DNA of 64,000 nt, from the NCBI GenBank assembly GCA_934394545.1, contig CAKRRG010000007.1:13755-77754 (forward strand), written 5' to 3'. This document shows, piece after piece, positions 1 to 8,861 of this stretch (its first letter is position 1; each line of letters starts with the position of its first letter). A program made the position numbers and the translations under genes. Below the pieces are notes generated by a model, which made no database searches, was not told the origin of the DNA, and saw only the letters and a list, made by a program, of their open reading frames with translations. The stretch is from an uncultured Blautia sp. GTDB taxonomy: Bacteria; Bacillota; Clostridia; Lachnospirales; Lachnospiraceae.

Positions 1-517
1 CGGCATAGGAAAGAGGCAGATCAAGACCACCCAGTGCATCAATTGCAGCTACCATAGCATTGAAATTCACGGTTACATAATCTGTAATTTTAAGATCAAG
101 CATCGTGTTCAACATGGAAATTGCCTGTTCCGGACCACCGTATGCATAAGCTGCATTTGCCTTCGTGTAGGTATCGTTTCCGATATCCAGAAGAGTATCC
201 CGGTAAACAGATGCAAGCTTCACTTCCTTAGTATCATTATTAATGCTGGCAACAATAATGGTATCACTGTTCTGCGCATCAAGTGAAGCATTCTTGGAAC
301 GCTGGTCGATTGCAAAAAGTGCATAGGTCGTGTAACCAGACATCTGCGGTGCCGTTACATTCGTAACGATCTTGCTCTCATCCAGCTGCGGTGTCTCTAT
401 CTTATTCAGCCTGGAATCGATCTGTCCGTATACATACAGACCACCAATAAACAGCAACATACAGATAATCTCTAACACAAACAGAGCAGTCCTTTTCTTT
501 TTACCAGGTCTTGCCAT
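1..517 (-). CDS. LytR-CpsA-Psr (LCP) family glycopolymer ligase, 3' end outside window
   Basis: The first 172 codons are visible; the gene runs off the left edge. The ATG at 517 follows an AAAGGAAAG ribosome site in the 14-base gap after the upstream sugar transferase. A basic N-terminus (ARPGKKKR) leads into one membrane segment (about residues 11-31), then an extracellular part. Visible LCP hallmarks are FAIDQRS, then QNSDTIIVASIN with the conserved Asp, then LASVYRDTLLDI, and further on AYAYGGPEQA. LCP proteins transfer undecaprenyl-linked glycopolymers to peptidoglycan. As last visible gene of the unit starting at 4880, it probably anchors the polymer made by this locus. Family assignment is firm; substrate is inferred from context. 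Confidence 0.9.
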   Translation of the reverse strand, partial: MARPGKKKRTALFVLEIICMLLFIGGLYVYGQIDSRLNKIETPQLDESKIVTNVTAPQMSGYTTYALFAIDQRSKNASLDAQNSDTIIVASINNDTKEVKLASVYRDTLLDIGNDTYTKANAAYAYGGPEQAISMLNTMLDLKITDYVTVNFNAMVAAIDALGGLDLPLSYA

Positions 518-531
518 TTTTCTTTCCTTTC

Positions 532-1935
532 TCAATATGCATTCTTATTGACAAATCCCTTAAAGATTGTCATAAACAGTATCTTTACATCAAGTCCTAC
601 TGTCCAGTTCTCAATATAGTAAAGATCATATTCGATTCTCTTCCTGATGGAAGTATCTCCTCTGTAGCCATTTACCTGCGCCCATCCCGTCAGTCCTGGC
701 CTTACCTGATGCTTTACCATGTATCTGGGAATTTCCTCCCGGAACTTCTCCACGAAAAACGGACGTTCCGGCCTTGGTCCTACCAGGCTCATGTCTCCCT
801 TCAGGATATTAAACAACTGGGGGAGTTCATCCAGACTGGTTCTTCGCATAAATCTTCCTATTCCTGTAACTCTGGGATCATTTTTTACCGTCCAGGCCTT
901 CTTCTCCTCTGCCACCGGCTGAATTTCCATAGAGCGGAATTTATACATCCAGAAGGTCTGATTATGAAGTCCCACACGCTCCTGGCGATAGATCAGCGGT
1001 CCTGGAGATGTGATCTTGATCAAAATACACAACACCAGCATCACAGGAGAAGCCACAATAATACCAATAATGGATCCGATAATATCCATTACTCGCTTTA
1101 CCATGGCGTTGAAGGTATTGCTAAGAGGTACATACCGGATATTGATAACCGGAAGCCCCAGAATATCTTCTGTATATGGTTTTGTTGGAATAATCTTATT
1201 ATAATCCGGAATAAACTTTGTATGCACTCCTGACTTCTCACAAAGTGCTACGATTTCTTCCAGTCGGTAATACTCACTTAATCCAAGTGTAATCGCAATT
1301 TCATCCAGCCTGCTCTCTGGCAGGATCACGTTCAGATTGGCAATCCTTCCGATTACCTTAATCCCTCTGTACATGGTTCCTGCAGTAACATTGTCATCCA
1401 GGATCCCTCTTACTACATATCCCCACTGAGGGTTCAATAAAATCCGGTCAATGTACTCCTCTGCCGCCCGGCTGTAACCAACCAGTACCACCTGCTTCTG
1501 ATACAGACCTTTCTTCCGCATCTTGCGCAAGCCGTAGAAAATGAACATTCGTACACCCCAGCTTGCCACAATGCAAATACCATAAAACATATACAGCACC
1601 GAACGGGAGATATCTCCCTCTTCAATGGTGTACAAAATAAATGTAGTAATCAAAATGCCAAGGGAATTGGCCTTTACAATATTAGACAGCACAAGGCGTC
1701 TTCCCTGCATACGCATTGGCTCATAAAGGGAAAACGCATGATAAAGCAACAGATATGCCGGCAGAATAAATACCAGCGCAGACATATACTGCTGGAAACT
1801 TCTCGCCCATACCGCACTTGCCGCAAACGGGCCGATAAATCGCAGTGCCCAGGCACAAAAATAAGATATTGTAATTACACAGGCATCAACAACAACATGG
1901 AGTCGACTGAAATTCTTCTGATTGTCTTTAATCAA
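532..1935 (-). CDS. Polyprenyl-phosphate sugar-1-phosphate transferase (WbaP/WcaJ type)
   Basis: Primes polymer synthesis by moving a sugar-1-phosphate from a nucleotide sugar to undecaprenyl phosphate. The N-terminal half has several membrane helices and a nucleotide-binding-like region (KQVVLVGYSRAA). The C-terminal half is a classic bacterial sugar transferase domain: a membrane entry helix (VKRVMDIIGSIIGI), GPLIYRQERVG, KFRSM, RTSLDELPQL, SLVGPRPERP and RPGLTGWAQVNG. I place the start at the TTG at 1935, giving MIKDNQKNFSRL, because AGAGGTGG lies 6-7 bases upstream and the protein then begins as the family usually does. The frame stays open to a TTG at 2013, but no ribosome site is seen there. 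The sugar transferred is unknown. Confidence 0.9.
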   Translation of the reverse strand: MIKDNQKNFSRLHVVVDACVITISYFCAWALRFIGPFAASAVWARSFQQYMSALVFILPAYLLLYHAFSLYEPMRMQGRRLVLSNIVKANSLGILITTFILYTIEEGDISRSVLYMFYGICIVASWGVRMFIFYGLRKMRKKGLYQKQVVLVGYSRAAEEYIDRILLNPQWGYVVRGILDDNVTAGTMYRGIKVIGRIANLNVILPESRLDEIAITLGLSEYYRLEEIVALCEKSGVHTKFIPDYNKIIPTKPYTEDILGLPVINIRYVPLSNTFNAMVKRVMDIIGSIIGIIVASPVMLVLCILIKITSPGPLIYRQERVGLHNQTFWMYKFRSMEIQPVAEEKKAWTVKNDPRVTGIGRFMRRTSLDELPQLFNILKGDMSLVGPRPERPFFVEKFREEIPRYMVKHQVRPGLTGWAQVNGYRGDTSIRKRIEYDLYYIENWTVGLDVKILFMTIFKGFVNKNAY

Positions 1936-2045
1936 ACTCTGCCACCTCTGCCTTCTTAACAAGCCTTTCTTTATCTTATAATAGATAAAATAGAATTGCA
2001 ACAAATTCTTCAAACATCATTTATAAAATATTGACAGACTCTTCT

Positions 2046-3002
2046 CTATGCAACAAATCTGTAAATAATATTCCACCATAGCTCTAACTGAATTCTTGCA
2101 TATCTGCTTAAATTCTTCAGATGAAATTCCACCTTCTGATTCTTCCTGCTGATCTGGAAACCATTTTTGATTCCCGCAACATACTCTCTCCCCATTCCCT
2201 TCTGGGCAAAAAACAGTATTTTCATTCCGAATCCCAGAACCAGAAACGGCAGATTGAGAAGGATCTGAAGAGCCGGCATGTTTTTGTAAATCAGATAAAC
2301 ATTATTTCTGGAAGAATATCTTGTTTTAAACTGATTATATCTGGAACCGCTTGTTCCGCTTCCCACATGGTATACAAGAGCCTTTGGCGCATACCAGTTC
2401 TCATAGCCGAAAATTCTGGCACGATATCCTACATCAATATCCTCCAGATATGCAAAATGCTCTTCATCAAAATAACCTATTTTTTCGAAAATCTTCTTTC
2501 GGTAAATAGCAGCGCCTGCACATGCGGTAAAAATCCGGTCCTCTTTTTCGTAGATGTGGATATCCTTTCCCTTTCCCCTGGCAAAGGCCCAGCCAAGAGC
2601 ACAGTAATAATTACCTGCATCATCCAGCTTGTCCCGCTCATGATAGCAGATCATCCTTGCGCTGCAGGAAAAAGCTTTCTTGTGCCTCTTTATGGACGCT
2701 AGCATTTCTCCCACAAAATTCTGATCAACCTCTGTATCGTTATTTAGTAAAAGCACATAAGGTGCTCTTGCCGCATAAATTCCTTCATTCACAGCCCTGG
2801 AAAAGCCAAAATTGTCCGAAAGCTCCACAATATGCACCCATGGAAAATTTCCCATTACAAAGGCAACGCTTCCGTCAGAAGATCCATTATCTACCAGGAT
2901 TGTCTCAAAATTCGTAAAATCCTGCTGTTCCAGACTGGAAAGCACACCCTCCAGATATGCGATTCCATTGTAGTTCGGAATAATGACTGATACTTCCTGC
3001 AT
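2046..3002 (-). CDS. GT2 family glycosyltransferase (rhamnosyltransferase-like)
   Basis: A single GT-A fold enzyme of 318 residues. VSVIIPNYNG opens the nucleotide-sugar fold, VDNGSSDGS follows, LLLNNDTEVD carries the DxD-like metal site, ACAGAAIYRK is the acceptor loop and YLEDIDVGYRAR holds the likely catalytic acidic residues. The C-terminus has a hydrophobic stretch (ILLNLPFLVLGFGMKILFF), probably a membrane-associating helix. AAGGAG lies upstream of the ATG. Its start is 9 bases beyond the stop of the preceding GT, so the two are co-transcribed. The pattern resembles WbbL/RfbF-type rhamnosyltransferases, which fits rfbC in the same locus, but donor and acceptor cannot be read from sequence. 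Confidence 0.88.
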   Translation of the reverse strand: MQEVSVIIPNYNGIAYLEGVLSSLEQQDFTNFETILVDNGSSDGSVAFVMGNFPWVHIVELSDNFGFSRAVNEGIYAARAPYVLLLNNDTEVDQNFVGEMLASIKRHKKAFSCSARMICYHERDKLDDAGNYYCALGWAFARGKGKDIHIYEKEDRIFTACAGAAIYRKKIFEKIGYFDEEHFAYLEDIDVGYRARIFGYENWYAPKALVYHVGSGTSGSRYNQFKTRYSSRNNVYLIYKNMPALQILLNLPFLVLGFGMKILFFAQKGMGREYVAGIKNGFQISRKNQKVEFHLKNLSRYARIQLELWWNIIYRFVA

Positions 3003-3011
3003 AATGTCTCC

Positions 3012-4880
3012 TTAGTCTTCCTCATTTTTGCCGGTCATGCCCGGAAGTGGTCTCAGAGAATAATTCCACTTTGTCAGGGAAAGATTCTTATTATAATTAG
3101 GATCCCCCTTCTTCAGAATATCGATCCAGTTGCATCTCATATACTCAATTTCATTCTGGAATCTTCTAATCTTTGCGTCGTTATTCTCTGCCCCGCGGGT
3201 CTTGGACTCCATATGATACAACTTCACATAAGGATCGTACACTACCAGATATCCCGCTCTGATCGTTTTCAGACAAAGATCCACATCATTAAAGGCCACT
3301 GCAAGTTCCTCTGTAAAACCGCCTGCCTTATCAAATGCACTGCGCTTCATCATCATACACGCTGCAGTCACTGCGCTCATATCCTGCAAAATGGACGCCT
3401 TATGAAGATATCCTGTACGATCGGCAGGCATATCAACAAACATATGTCCTGCAATTCCCCCGATTCCGATCACACAGCCAGCATGCTGGATCGTGTTATC
3501 CGGATAGATCAGCTTGGCACCCACAGCGCCCACTTCTCTTCTCTGGCAGACACCCAGCATCTCTCCCATCCAGTCTTCCGTGATAATAGTTACATCATTA
3601 TTCAGGAAAAGGAGAAATTCGCCTCTGGCATTTTTTACGCCAAAATTATTGATTGCAGAATAGTTAAATTCCTTTTTCCAGCAGATCAGATGGATTCTGG
3701 AATCCTCCGAAATCTTCTTATAATAATCAAAAATTTCATCTGTAGTACTGTTATTTTCCACAATAATAATTTCATAATTATCATAAAGTGTATTCTTCTT
3801 AATGGATTCCAGACATCTCTCCAATGTCTCCTTCTCGTCTTTATTCGGAATAATAATAGAAACAAGAGGATGTCCCTGCACCGGATACTTCACACGATAA
3901 AATCCAAGATCCGGAGTATGGCTTACAGAGCCCTTCACACCTGTTCGCAAAAGATGTGCTTCAATGGCTCTTTTTCCAGCTTCAAAGGCGTACATCTTAC
4001 TTGCAGGATTATCTGCTGTAGATGCCTTATGCGTGCGCCAATGATATAAAATCTCCGGAACATGCACGACCTCACGTGCTTTCTCTACGCAACGGAAAAT
4101 AAAATCATAATCCTGGGCTCCGTCAAATTCCTTACGAAATCCTCCCACTTCTTCCACCAGCTGCCGTCTGGCAACAAAAAAGTGACAGATATAATTATTG
4201 GAACGAAGGAGATCAATATTAAAGTCCGGCTTCAGATGAGGCTGAAAATGCTCATCCAGTTCAGCAGTCACCTTATCCTCATCTGTATAAACCGCATCCC
4301 CGTCTTCATGCTGATTCAATGCATTCACAATTTCAAAAAGTGCATTAGGGGCAAGAAGGTCATCATGATCGAGAAGCCCTACAAATTCCCCCTTCGCCAT
4401 GGAAAATGCCGCATTTGTATTGTCTGCAATTCCTTTATTCTCTGTAAGATCCTGCCAGCGCACTCTGCCATCCCTGCTGCTATACTCCTCCAGTACCTTT
4501 CTCATAGCCACATCCTCAGGGCTTCCGTTGGCAATGCAAAGCTCCCAGTTCTCATAGGTCTGGGCTTCCAGAGAATCGATCATCTGCCGTAAAAACAATT
4601 CCGGAGTACGATAAGCCGGAACCACCACACTAATTAACGGTGAATAGGCAAATTTTTTCTTTCTTTGTTTGTCAAGGACCGTCTGGTCCGGCGCATAGGC
4701 CGCATACCAGGGACCATAAGGAATCTCCTCAGGCTCAAACCGCTCGTGAAGCCGTATCCAGAATTCTCTGGGGCCATAATGCTTCAGGTACAAAAGCCCC
4801 TTCTGGATCATATAAGGAGATAATTTTTTGAAGAAACGAGACCACTGGATCCGTCCCTCTGATCCGTTTTTATCGCTCAT
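3012..4880 (-). CDS. Tandem-domain GT2 glycosyltransferase
   Basis: Two GT2 catalytic domains in one 622-residue chain. Domain 1 begins near residue 83 (SVVVPAYRTPE) and carries GLLDHDDLL (Asp-rich metal site, about 171-174) and VYTDEDK. Domain 2 begins near 340 (VSIIIPNKDEKE) with LLFLNNDVTI (about 427-430) and FNDVDLCLKTI. This suggests a polymerising or two-step enzyme that adds two sugars or linkages. It is a clear paralogue of the 824-residue enzyme at 6387-8861, which has the same two domains plus an N-terminal extension. It is first in its unit, behind a promoter at 4911-4939, with AAAGGA before the ATG. Likely acts on the cytoplasmic membrane face. Confidence 0.88.
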   Translation of the reverse strand: MSDKNGSEGRIQWSRFFKKLSPYMIQKGLLYLKHYGPREFWIRLHERFEPEEIPYGPWYAAYAPDQTVLDKQRKKKFAYSPLISVVVPAYRTPELFLRQMIDSLEAQTYENWELCIANGSPEDVAMRKVLEEYSSRDGRVRWQDLTENKGIADNTNAAFSMAKGEFVGLLDHDDLLAPNALFEIVNALNQHEDGDAVYTDEDKVTAELDEHFQPHLKPDFNIDLLRSNNYICHFFVARRQLVEEVGGFRKEFDGAQDYDFIFRCVEKAREVVHVPEILYHWRTHKASTADNPASKMYAFEAGKRAIEAHLLRTGVKGSVSHTPDLGFYRVKYPVQGHPLVSIIIPNKDEKETLERCLESIKKNTLYDNYEIIIVENNSTTDEIFDYYKKISEDSRIHLICWKKEFNYSAINNFGVKNARGEFLLFLNNDVTIITEDWMGEMLGVCQRREVGAVGAKLIYPDNTIQHAGCVIGIGGIAGHMFVDMPADRTGYLHKASILQDMSAVTAACMMMKRSAFDKAGGFTEELAVAFNDVDLCLKTIRAGYLVVYDPYVKLYHMESKTRGAENNDAKIRRFQNEIEYMRCNWIDILKKGDPNYNKNLSLTKWNYSLRPLPGMTGKNEED

Positions 4881-4910
4881 ATTAAATTCCTTTGCTTATA
4901 TAATGACCCT

Positions 4911-4939
4911 ATTTTAACATTGAAGAAACAATTTTGCAA
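4911..4939 (-). promoter_or_regulatory. Promoter for the GT-GT-sugar transferase-LCP unit
   Basis: On the minus strand, -35 TTGCAA (4934-4939), a 17-base spacer, then -10 TAAAAT (4911-4916), about 31 bases before the ATG at 4880. Confidence 0.7.
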
Positions 4940-5011
4940 GGAAGCTGTAAAAGAAACCTTGAATTACCTATGTTTTTAGGATATGATGATATCTGTATCA
5001 TATTTTTTTGT

Positions 5012-5042
5012 TTTACAGGAAAAATAAAGTATATGCTATAAT
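5012..5042 (+). promoter_or_regulatory. Promoter for the D-Ala-D-Ala carboxypeptidase gene
   Basis: TTTACA at 5012-5017 and TATAAT at 5037-5042. The 19-base spacer is long, but the -10 is extended (TGC before TATAAT). Just upstream (about 4981-5003) lies an AT-rich inverted repeat, ATATGAT/ATCATAT, which could be an operator or a weak terminator. The rest of the 4881-5077 gap holds only the divergent promoter at 4911-4939. Confidence 0.65.
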
Positions 5043-5077
5043 CAGTACAGATTTTTAATACAGGAGTTCATTCTATT

Positions 5078-6331
5078 ATGAAAAAGCAAAAGATATTTTC
5101 GTCTCTTCTGGCTTTCGGACTTGCTGCTTCTCTTCTTTTCCAGATTCCCGTATTCGGGGAAGAGGCAGATCAAGCAGCAGTTGCGGAAGCCACAGACAGT
5201 GTTTCCACCAATTCCATTTCCGGATGGCCCCAGGCTTCCGATATTTCCTCTGAAGCTGCTGTAGTAATGGAGAATACCACCAATACCATTCTCTATTCCA
5301 AGAATGCAGACGAGGAGCTTTTCCCGGGAAGTACGGTGAAGATCATGACCTGCCTTCTGGCACTTGAGAACACACAGCTTACAGACCAGTTTACCATGAC
5401 CGCCACCGGAGTTTCCGGAGTTACAGACGGAGGTGCCAGCATTTCTTCGCAGGTGGATGAAGTTTTCACTGTAGAGCAGTGTCTGTACGCCATCATGGTC
5501 TCCTCTGCTAATGACATTGCCTTGCAGATTGCAGAACATGTAGGAGGCTCTGTGGAGGACTTCGTGCAGAAGATGAATACCCGTGCTAAGGAGCTTGGCT
5601 GTACCAACACCATATTTACCAATCCTACCGGGCTTCCGGATGACCAGCAGCACACTACAGCCCACGATATGGCATTGATCATGCAGGCTGCGATTCAGAA
5701 CGAAGCCTTCCAGACCATTGCCGCTGCTACCAGTTATACCATTCCCGCCACGAATAAGGCTGCGGCCCGTAACCTGACAAGTAAATTTACCATGACGGAT
5801 ACCGGAAGCACCGGCTTCTATGAAGGCTGTATCGGTGGTAAAGAGGGATATACAGAAGCCTCCGGAAGTACACTTGTGTGTGCTGCCCAGCGAAATGGCA
5901 TGACTCTGATCAGCGTTGTTCTGAAGGGCGCCTCCGGACAGACTGCACCTGACGCCGCTTCCATTTTAAATTATGGCTTTGACCAGTTTACCACTCTTTC
6001 TCTTGGAGACAGTGATTTCAGCATCATTTCCGGTGGAGATGTTGTAGTTCCCACCGGTACTGACGAAGCCGCCCTCACTACAGAAGACACCCAGACTGGT
6101 GACCAGATCAACCGCACCTACCTCTTTAACGGTACTGCTGTTGGAACTGCAGTTCTTGAGATTGTACAGGCCGATGATACTGAATCCGTTCAGAAAGGCG
6201 AACAGAATATGCAGGCTGCCAGAGAATATTCAGAGAACCATACCCAGATTCCTTATTTTTTAATTGCCGGTGTGTTTTTACTTCTGTTGCTCCTTTTAAT
6301 CTGGCGAATTGTAAAGATAGCGAAATCCTAA
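5078..6331 (+). CDS. dacF: D-alanyl-D-alanine carboxypeptidase (peptidase S11, DacA/DacF type)
   Basis: Trims the terminal D-Ala from peptidoglycan pentapeptides. Signal peptide at residues 1-27, then the S11 penicillin-binding fold: catalytic STVK (S85, K88), the SAN triad (143-145), and a third motif reading KEG (255-257) where KTG or KSG is normal. The C-terminal region (about 325-390) is followed by one membrane segment, YFLIAGVFLLLLLLLIW, rather than the usual amphipathic anchor. It is the only plus-strand gene within the glycopolymer locus, with its own promoter and a shared bidirectional terminator. CAGGAG stands 11 bases before the ATG. The family is certain; the exact symbol is a guess because Bacillota carry several paralogues. 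Confidence 0.9.
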   Translation: MKKQKIFSSLLAFGLAASLLFQIPVFGEEADQAAVAEATDSVSTNSISGWPQASDISSEAAVVMENTTNTILYSKNADEELFPGSTVKIMTCLLALENTQLTDQFTMTATGVSGVTDGGASISSQVDEVFTVEQCLYAIMVSSANDIALQIAEHVGGSVEDFVQKMNTRAKELGCTNTIFTNPTGLPDDQQHTTAHDMALIMQAAIQNEAFQTIAAATSYTIPATNKAAARNLTSKFTMTDTGSTGFYEGCIGGKEGYTEASGSTLVCAAQRNGMTLISVVLKGASGQTAPDAASILNYGFDQFTTLSLGDSDFSIISGGDVVVPTGTDEAALTTEDTQTGDQINRTYLFNGTAVGTAVLEIVQADDTESVQKGEQNMQAAREYSENHTQIPYFLIAGVFLLLLLLLIWRIVKIAKS

Positions 6332-6335
6332 AAAA

Positions 6336-6379
6336 CAAAAACCCAGTCGAGAGTGTTCTTTCCCTCGACTGGTTTTTTT
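6336..6379. terminator. Bidirectional intrinsic terminator
   Basis: A 9-bp perfect stem, CCAGTCGAG (6343-6351) with CTCGACTGG (6364-6372), is flanked by an A-rich run and a T7 run. It can stop both the plus-strand carboxypeptidase transcript and the minus-strand GT unit that converge here. Confidence 0.9.
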
Positions 6380-6386
6380 AATATTT

Positions 6387-8861
6387 TTATATGATTTCAT
6401 CCTTTTTCTCTGAAGCCATCCGAAATGCACAATCGCCTCTTACAATGCTCAGATTTGGATTGTAGTAGGGATCTCCTGCTTTTAGGAAATCACCATAGCG
6501 TTCCCGGAAATGATCCACCTCACGCTGAAGCCTTGCCTTCTTCTCCGGAGTGTTCTCCAGACCACGGGATTTCGATTCGTAATGGTACAGGCATGCGTCC
6601 GGAGTAAATACCACCAGCTTACCCAAAGCTCTGGCGCGGAGACAGAAATCGATATCATTCAGTCCCACGGCGAAGCTCTCATCCAATCCGTTAAGTGCCT
6701 CAAACACACTTCTTTTTACCATCAGGCAGGCTCCTGTCACAGCGCTTGCATCCTGGGATATGGCCAGTCTCCAAAGATAGCCGGTACAATTCCTGTCGTA
6801 CCCCGTAAGAATATGTCCTGCAAATCCGGCAATTCCCACAACTACGCCAGCATGCTGAACTGTATTATCCGGATAAAGAAGCTTGGCTCCTACAATTCCC
6901 ACATCTTCTCTCTGGCAATACCCCATCATATTCTCCAGCCATTCCGGAGTGATAACCTCTGTATCATTATTCAATAAAAGATAATAATCGCCCTCTGCAT
7001 ATCTTGCTCCGAAATTATTAATAGCAGAATAATTAAAGGTTCCTTCCCATTTCACAACCTTTACCTGAGGATACCGCTTCTTCAGTTCCTCATAATAACG
7101 GAAGGTTTCCTCCTTCTCACTGTTATTCTCGATAACAATAATCTCCAGATTTTTCCAGGTACTTTTCTCTATAACAGAGGTTACACATTTGTCCAGGTCC
7201 TCTGTATGATCCTTATTTGGAATCAGAATGGAAACCTTCGGCGTACCGTCTATAGCAAAGCGTGTTCTGAAAACAACCGGATTTCCAGTGTATTCTACTT
7301 CTGCCTTGATTCCAAGACGCTCATAGTGACCTGCAAGAGCCTTTTCCCCGGCAATCACCGCGTATGGCTTATCATCCGGATTACCAGCAGTGGAACCTTC
7401 ATGGCTTCTCCAATGATACAGTATCTTCGGTATATGGCGGATATTCTCGCTTCTTGTGTGTTCTGTGCATCGAAGCAGGAAATCATAGTCCTGGGAACCA
7501 TCAAACTCCGAACGCAGAAGTCCTGCTTTATCCAGAAGTTCCCGTTTTACCACAACCAGATGACAGATATAATTCACACAGCAAAGCATATCCGGATTGT
7601 AATCTGATTTAAAATGCGGAAAAAGGCGACGGCCTTTTATGTCTATAATGTCCTCATCTGAATACAAAAGCTCCGCCTCAGGGTGTGCCTGGATTTCTTT
7701 GGCCATCTGATAAAAAGCTTCCTCAGCCAGAGTATCATCGTGATCTGCAAAAGAAATATAATTTCCTGTGGAAATTCCAATAGCCGCATTTGTATTGTCT
7801 GAAATCTGCAAAGGCTTATCATGATAGACCACTTTGATTCTCTGGTCTTTTTTCTGGTATTCCTCCAGAATATCACGAATTGGAGAATCTGCTCCGCTTC
7901 CGTCTGAAAGGCAAAGTTCCCAATTGCTGTAGGTCTGAGCCTGAACAGATTCTACAAGTGCCTTCAACAGATGTTTGTCTGTCTTATATAGAGGAACTAC
8001 AAGACTGAATTTAATATTCTCTGAAAAAACGGTGTCTCTCTGTCTTTTTAGTTCCTTTCTGGTAACCGGATTCTCCTTCATCCAGGTCTGATAAAGTCCA
8101 TCCCCTTGTCTTAAATTCTCAAGCTTGCGGATAGATTTTTGTATTACCGTCTGAAGACCATTGGAACGATAGGCAACAGCTGCCTTTTTGGTATAAATTC
8201 CGGCCTTGACCATAAATTGTTCCCCTTTGGAGATGCCAATTTTGTAAACTGATTTTTTGCCCTGGGCATCTTTTACTACAAGGTATGCCTTTTTGCCGGA
8301 AACGTTATCTGCCCGGAGATTGAAGCCACATTTCTTCTCAACCTCACACTCCCGGAACATCTCTGCAACATCCATTCTGGTATTCCATTTCACAGTTGTC
8401 TTCAGCGGGGCTTTCTTCTCATCATACACCTTCAAGGTCAGTGGGCCATTTCCAACTGCCCATCCATTCAGCACGATTGCCTGCTGTGAATGCAGTATCA
8501 TCTCTTTGTCAATAAAGAATTGTGGCCTTCCCTGTTTCTGCTGAAGCTCCTTTGTCTTTATCTTATACCAAAATGTGTGCTCTTTTCCGGTAACTGCATA
8601 TACTTCAAGCTTTTTGTAATGATCCAGCTTCTCAGGCAAAGTGACAAGTACCTCTATCCATTTCCCCCCTGGATTCTGCGTTTCTACAGAACGCATAAAG
8701 CCGGACATAACTGTAATCTGACTGATTCTTGCCGGAAGCCGAGTTCCATCTAACAGACACTCAATGTCAGCATCCTTCGAAACTCTTCCGGTAATCATAT
8801 ATTTCCGGTTATCATTCAAAAGAAACCGCTCTTTTTCTACCAGCATTACCTTTTGACTCAT
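6387..8861 (-). CDS. Tandem-domain GT2 glycosyltransferase with N-terminal beta-rich extension
   Basis: An 824-residue enzyme. Residues 1-215 are not catalytic. They contain repeated beta-rich segments, including ILHSQQAIVLNGWAVG and later TRMDVAEMF...KCGFNL, a pattern I associate with accessory domains of rhamnan-type glycosyltransferases. GT2 domain 1 starts near 286 (SLVVPLYKTD; DHDD at 373-376; YSDEDI) and domain 2 near 543 (VSILIPNKDHTE; NNDTE at 631-635; LNDIDFCLRAR). The start at 8861 overlaps the upstream stop as ATGA and has GAAAGGAAA before it, so translation is coupled; a start at 8888 is less likely. Last gene of the rfbC-to-GT unit, ending at the terminator at 6336-6379. Probably builds the polymer backbone; linkage unknown. 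Confidence 0.87.
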   Translation of the reverse strand: MSQKVMLVEKERFLLNDNRKYMITGRVSKDADIECLLDGTRLPARISQITVMSGFMRSVETQNPGGKWIEVLVTLPEKLDHYKKLEVYAVTGKEHTFWYKIKTKELQQKQGRPQFFIDKEMILHSQQAIVLNGWAVGNGPLTLKVYDEKKAPLKTTVKWNTRMDVAEMFRECEVEKKCGFNLRADNVSGKKAYLVVKDAQGKKSVYKIGISKGEQFMVKAGIYTKKAAVAYRSNGLQTVIQKSIRKLENLRQGDGLYQTWMKENPVTRKELKRQRDTVFSENIKFSLVVPLYKTDKHLLKALVESVQAQTYSNWELCLSDGSGADSPIRDILEEYQKKDQRIKVVYHDKPLQISDNTNAAIGISTGNYISFADHDDTLAEEAFYQMAKEIQAHPEAELLYSDEDIIDIKGRRLFPHFKSDYNPDMLCCVNYICHLVVVKRELLDKAGLLRSEFDGSQDYDFLLRCTEHTRSENIRHIPKILYHWRSHEGSTAGNPDDKPYAVIAGEKALAGHYERLGIKAEVEYTGNPVVFRTRFAIDGTPKVSILIPNKDHTEDLDKCVTSVIEKSTWKNLEIIVIENNSEKEETFRYYEELKKRYPQVKVVKWEGTFNYSAINNFGARYAEGDYYLLLNNDTEVITPEWLENMMGYCQREDVGIVGAKLLYPDNTVQHAGVVVGIAGFAGHILTGYDRNCTGYLWRLAISQDASAVTGACLMVKRSVFEALNGLDESFAVGLNDIDFCLRARALGKLVVFTPDACLYHYESKSRGLENTPEKKARLQREVDHFRERYGDFLKAGDPYYNPNLSIVRGDCAFRMASEKKDEII

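Noticed and set aside
511..1233. 240-codon plus-strand open frame opposite the sugar transferase
   Set aside because: Overlaps the conserved sugar transferase domain; the product has no recognisable features.
3213..4049. 278-codon plus-strand open frame opposite the tandem GT2 gene
   Set aside because: Antisense to two intact GT2 domains; His/Ile/Cys-rich shadow product.
4981..5003. Terminator upstream of dac
   Set aside because: The ATATGAT/ATCATAT repeat is followed by T7, but no plus-strand gene lies upstream and the stem is weak; left as a possible operator only.
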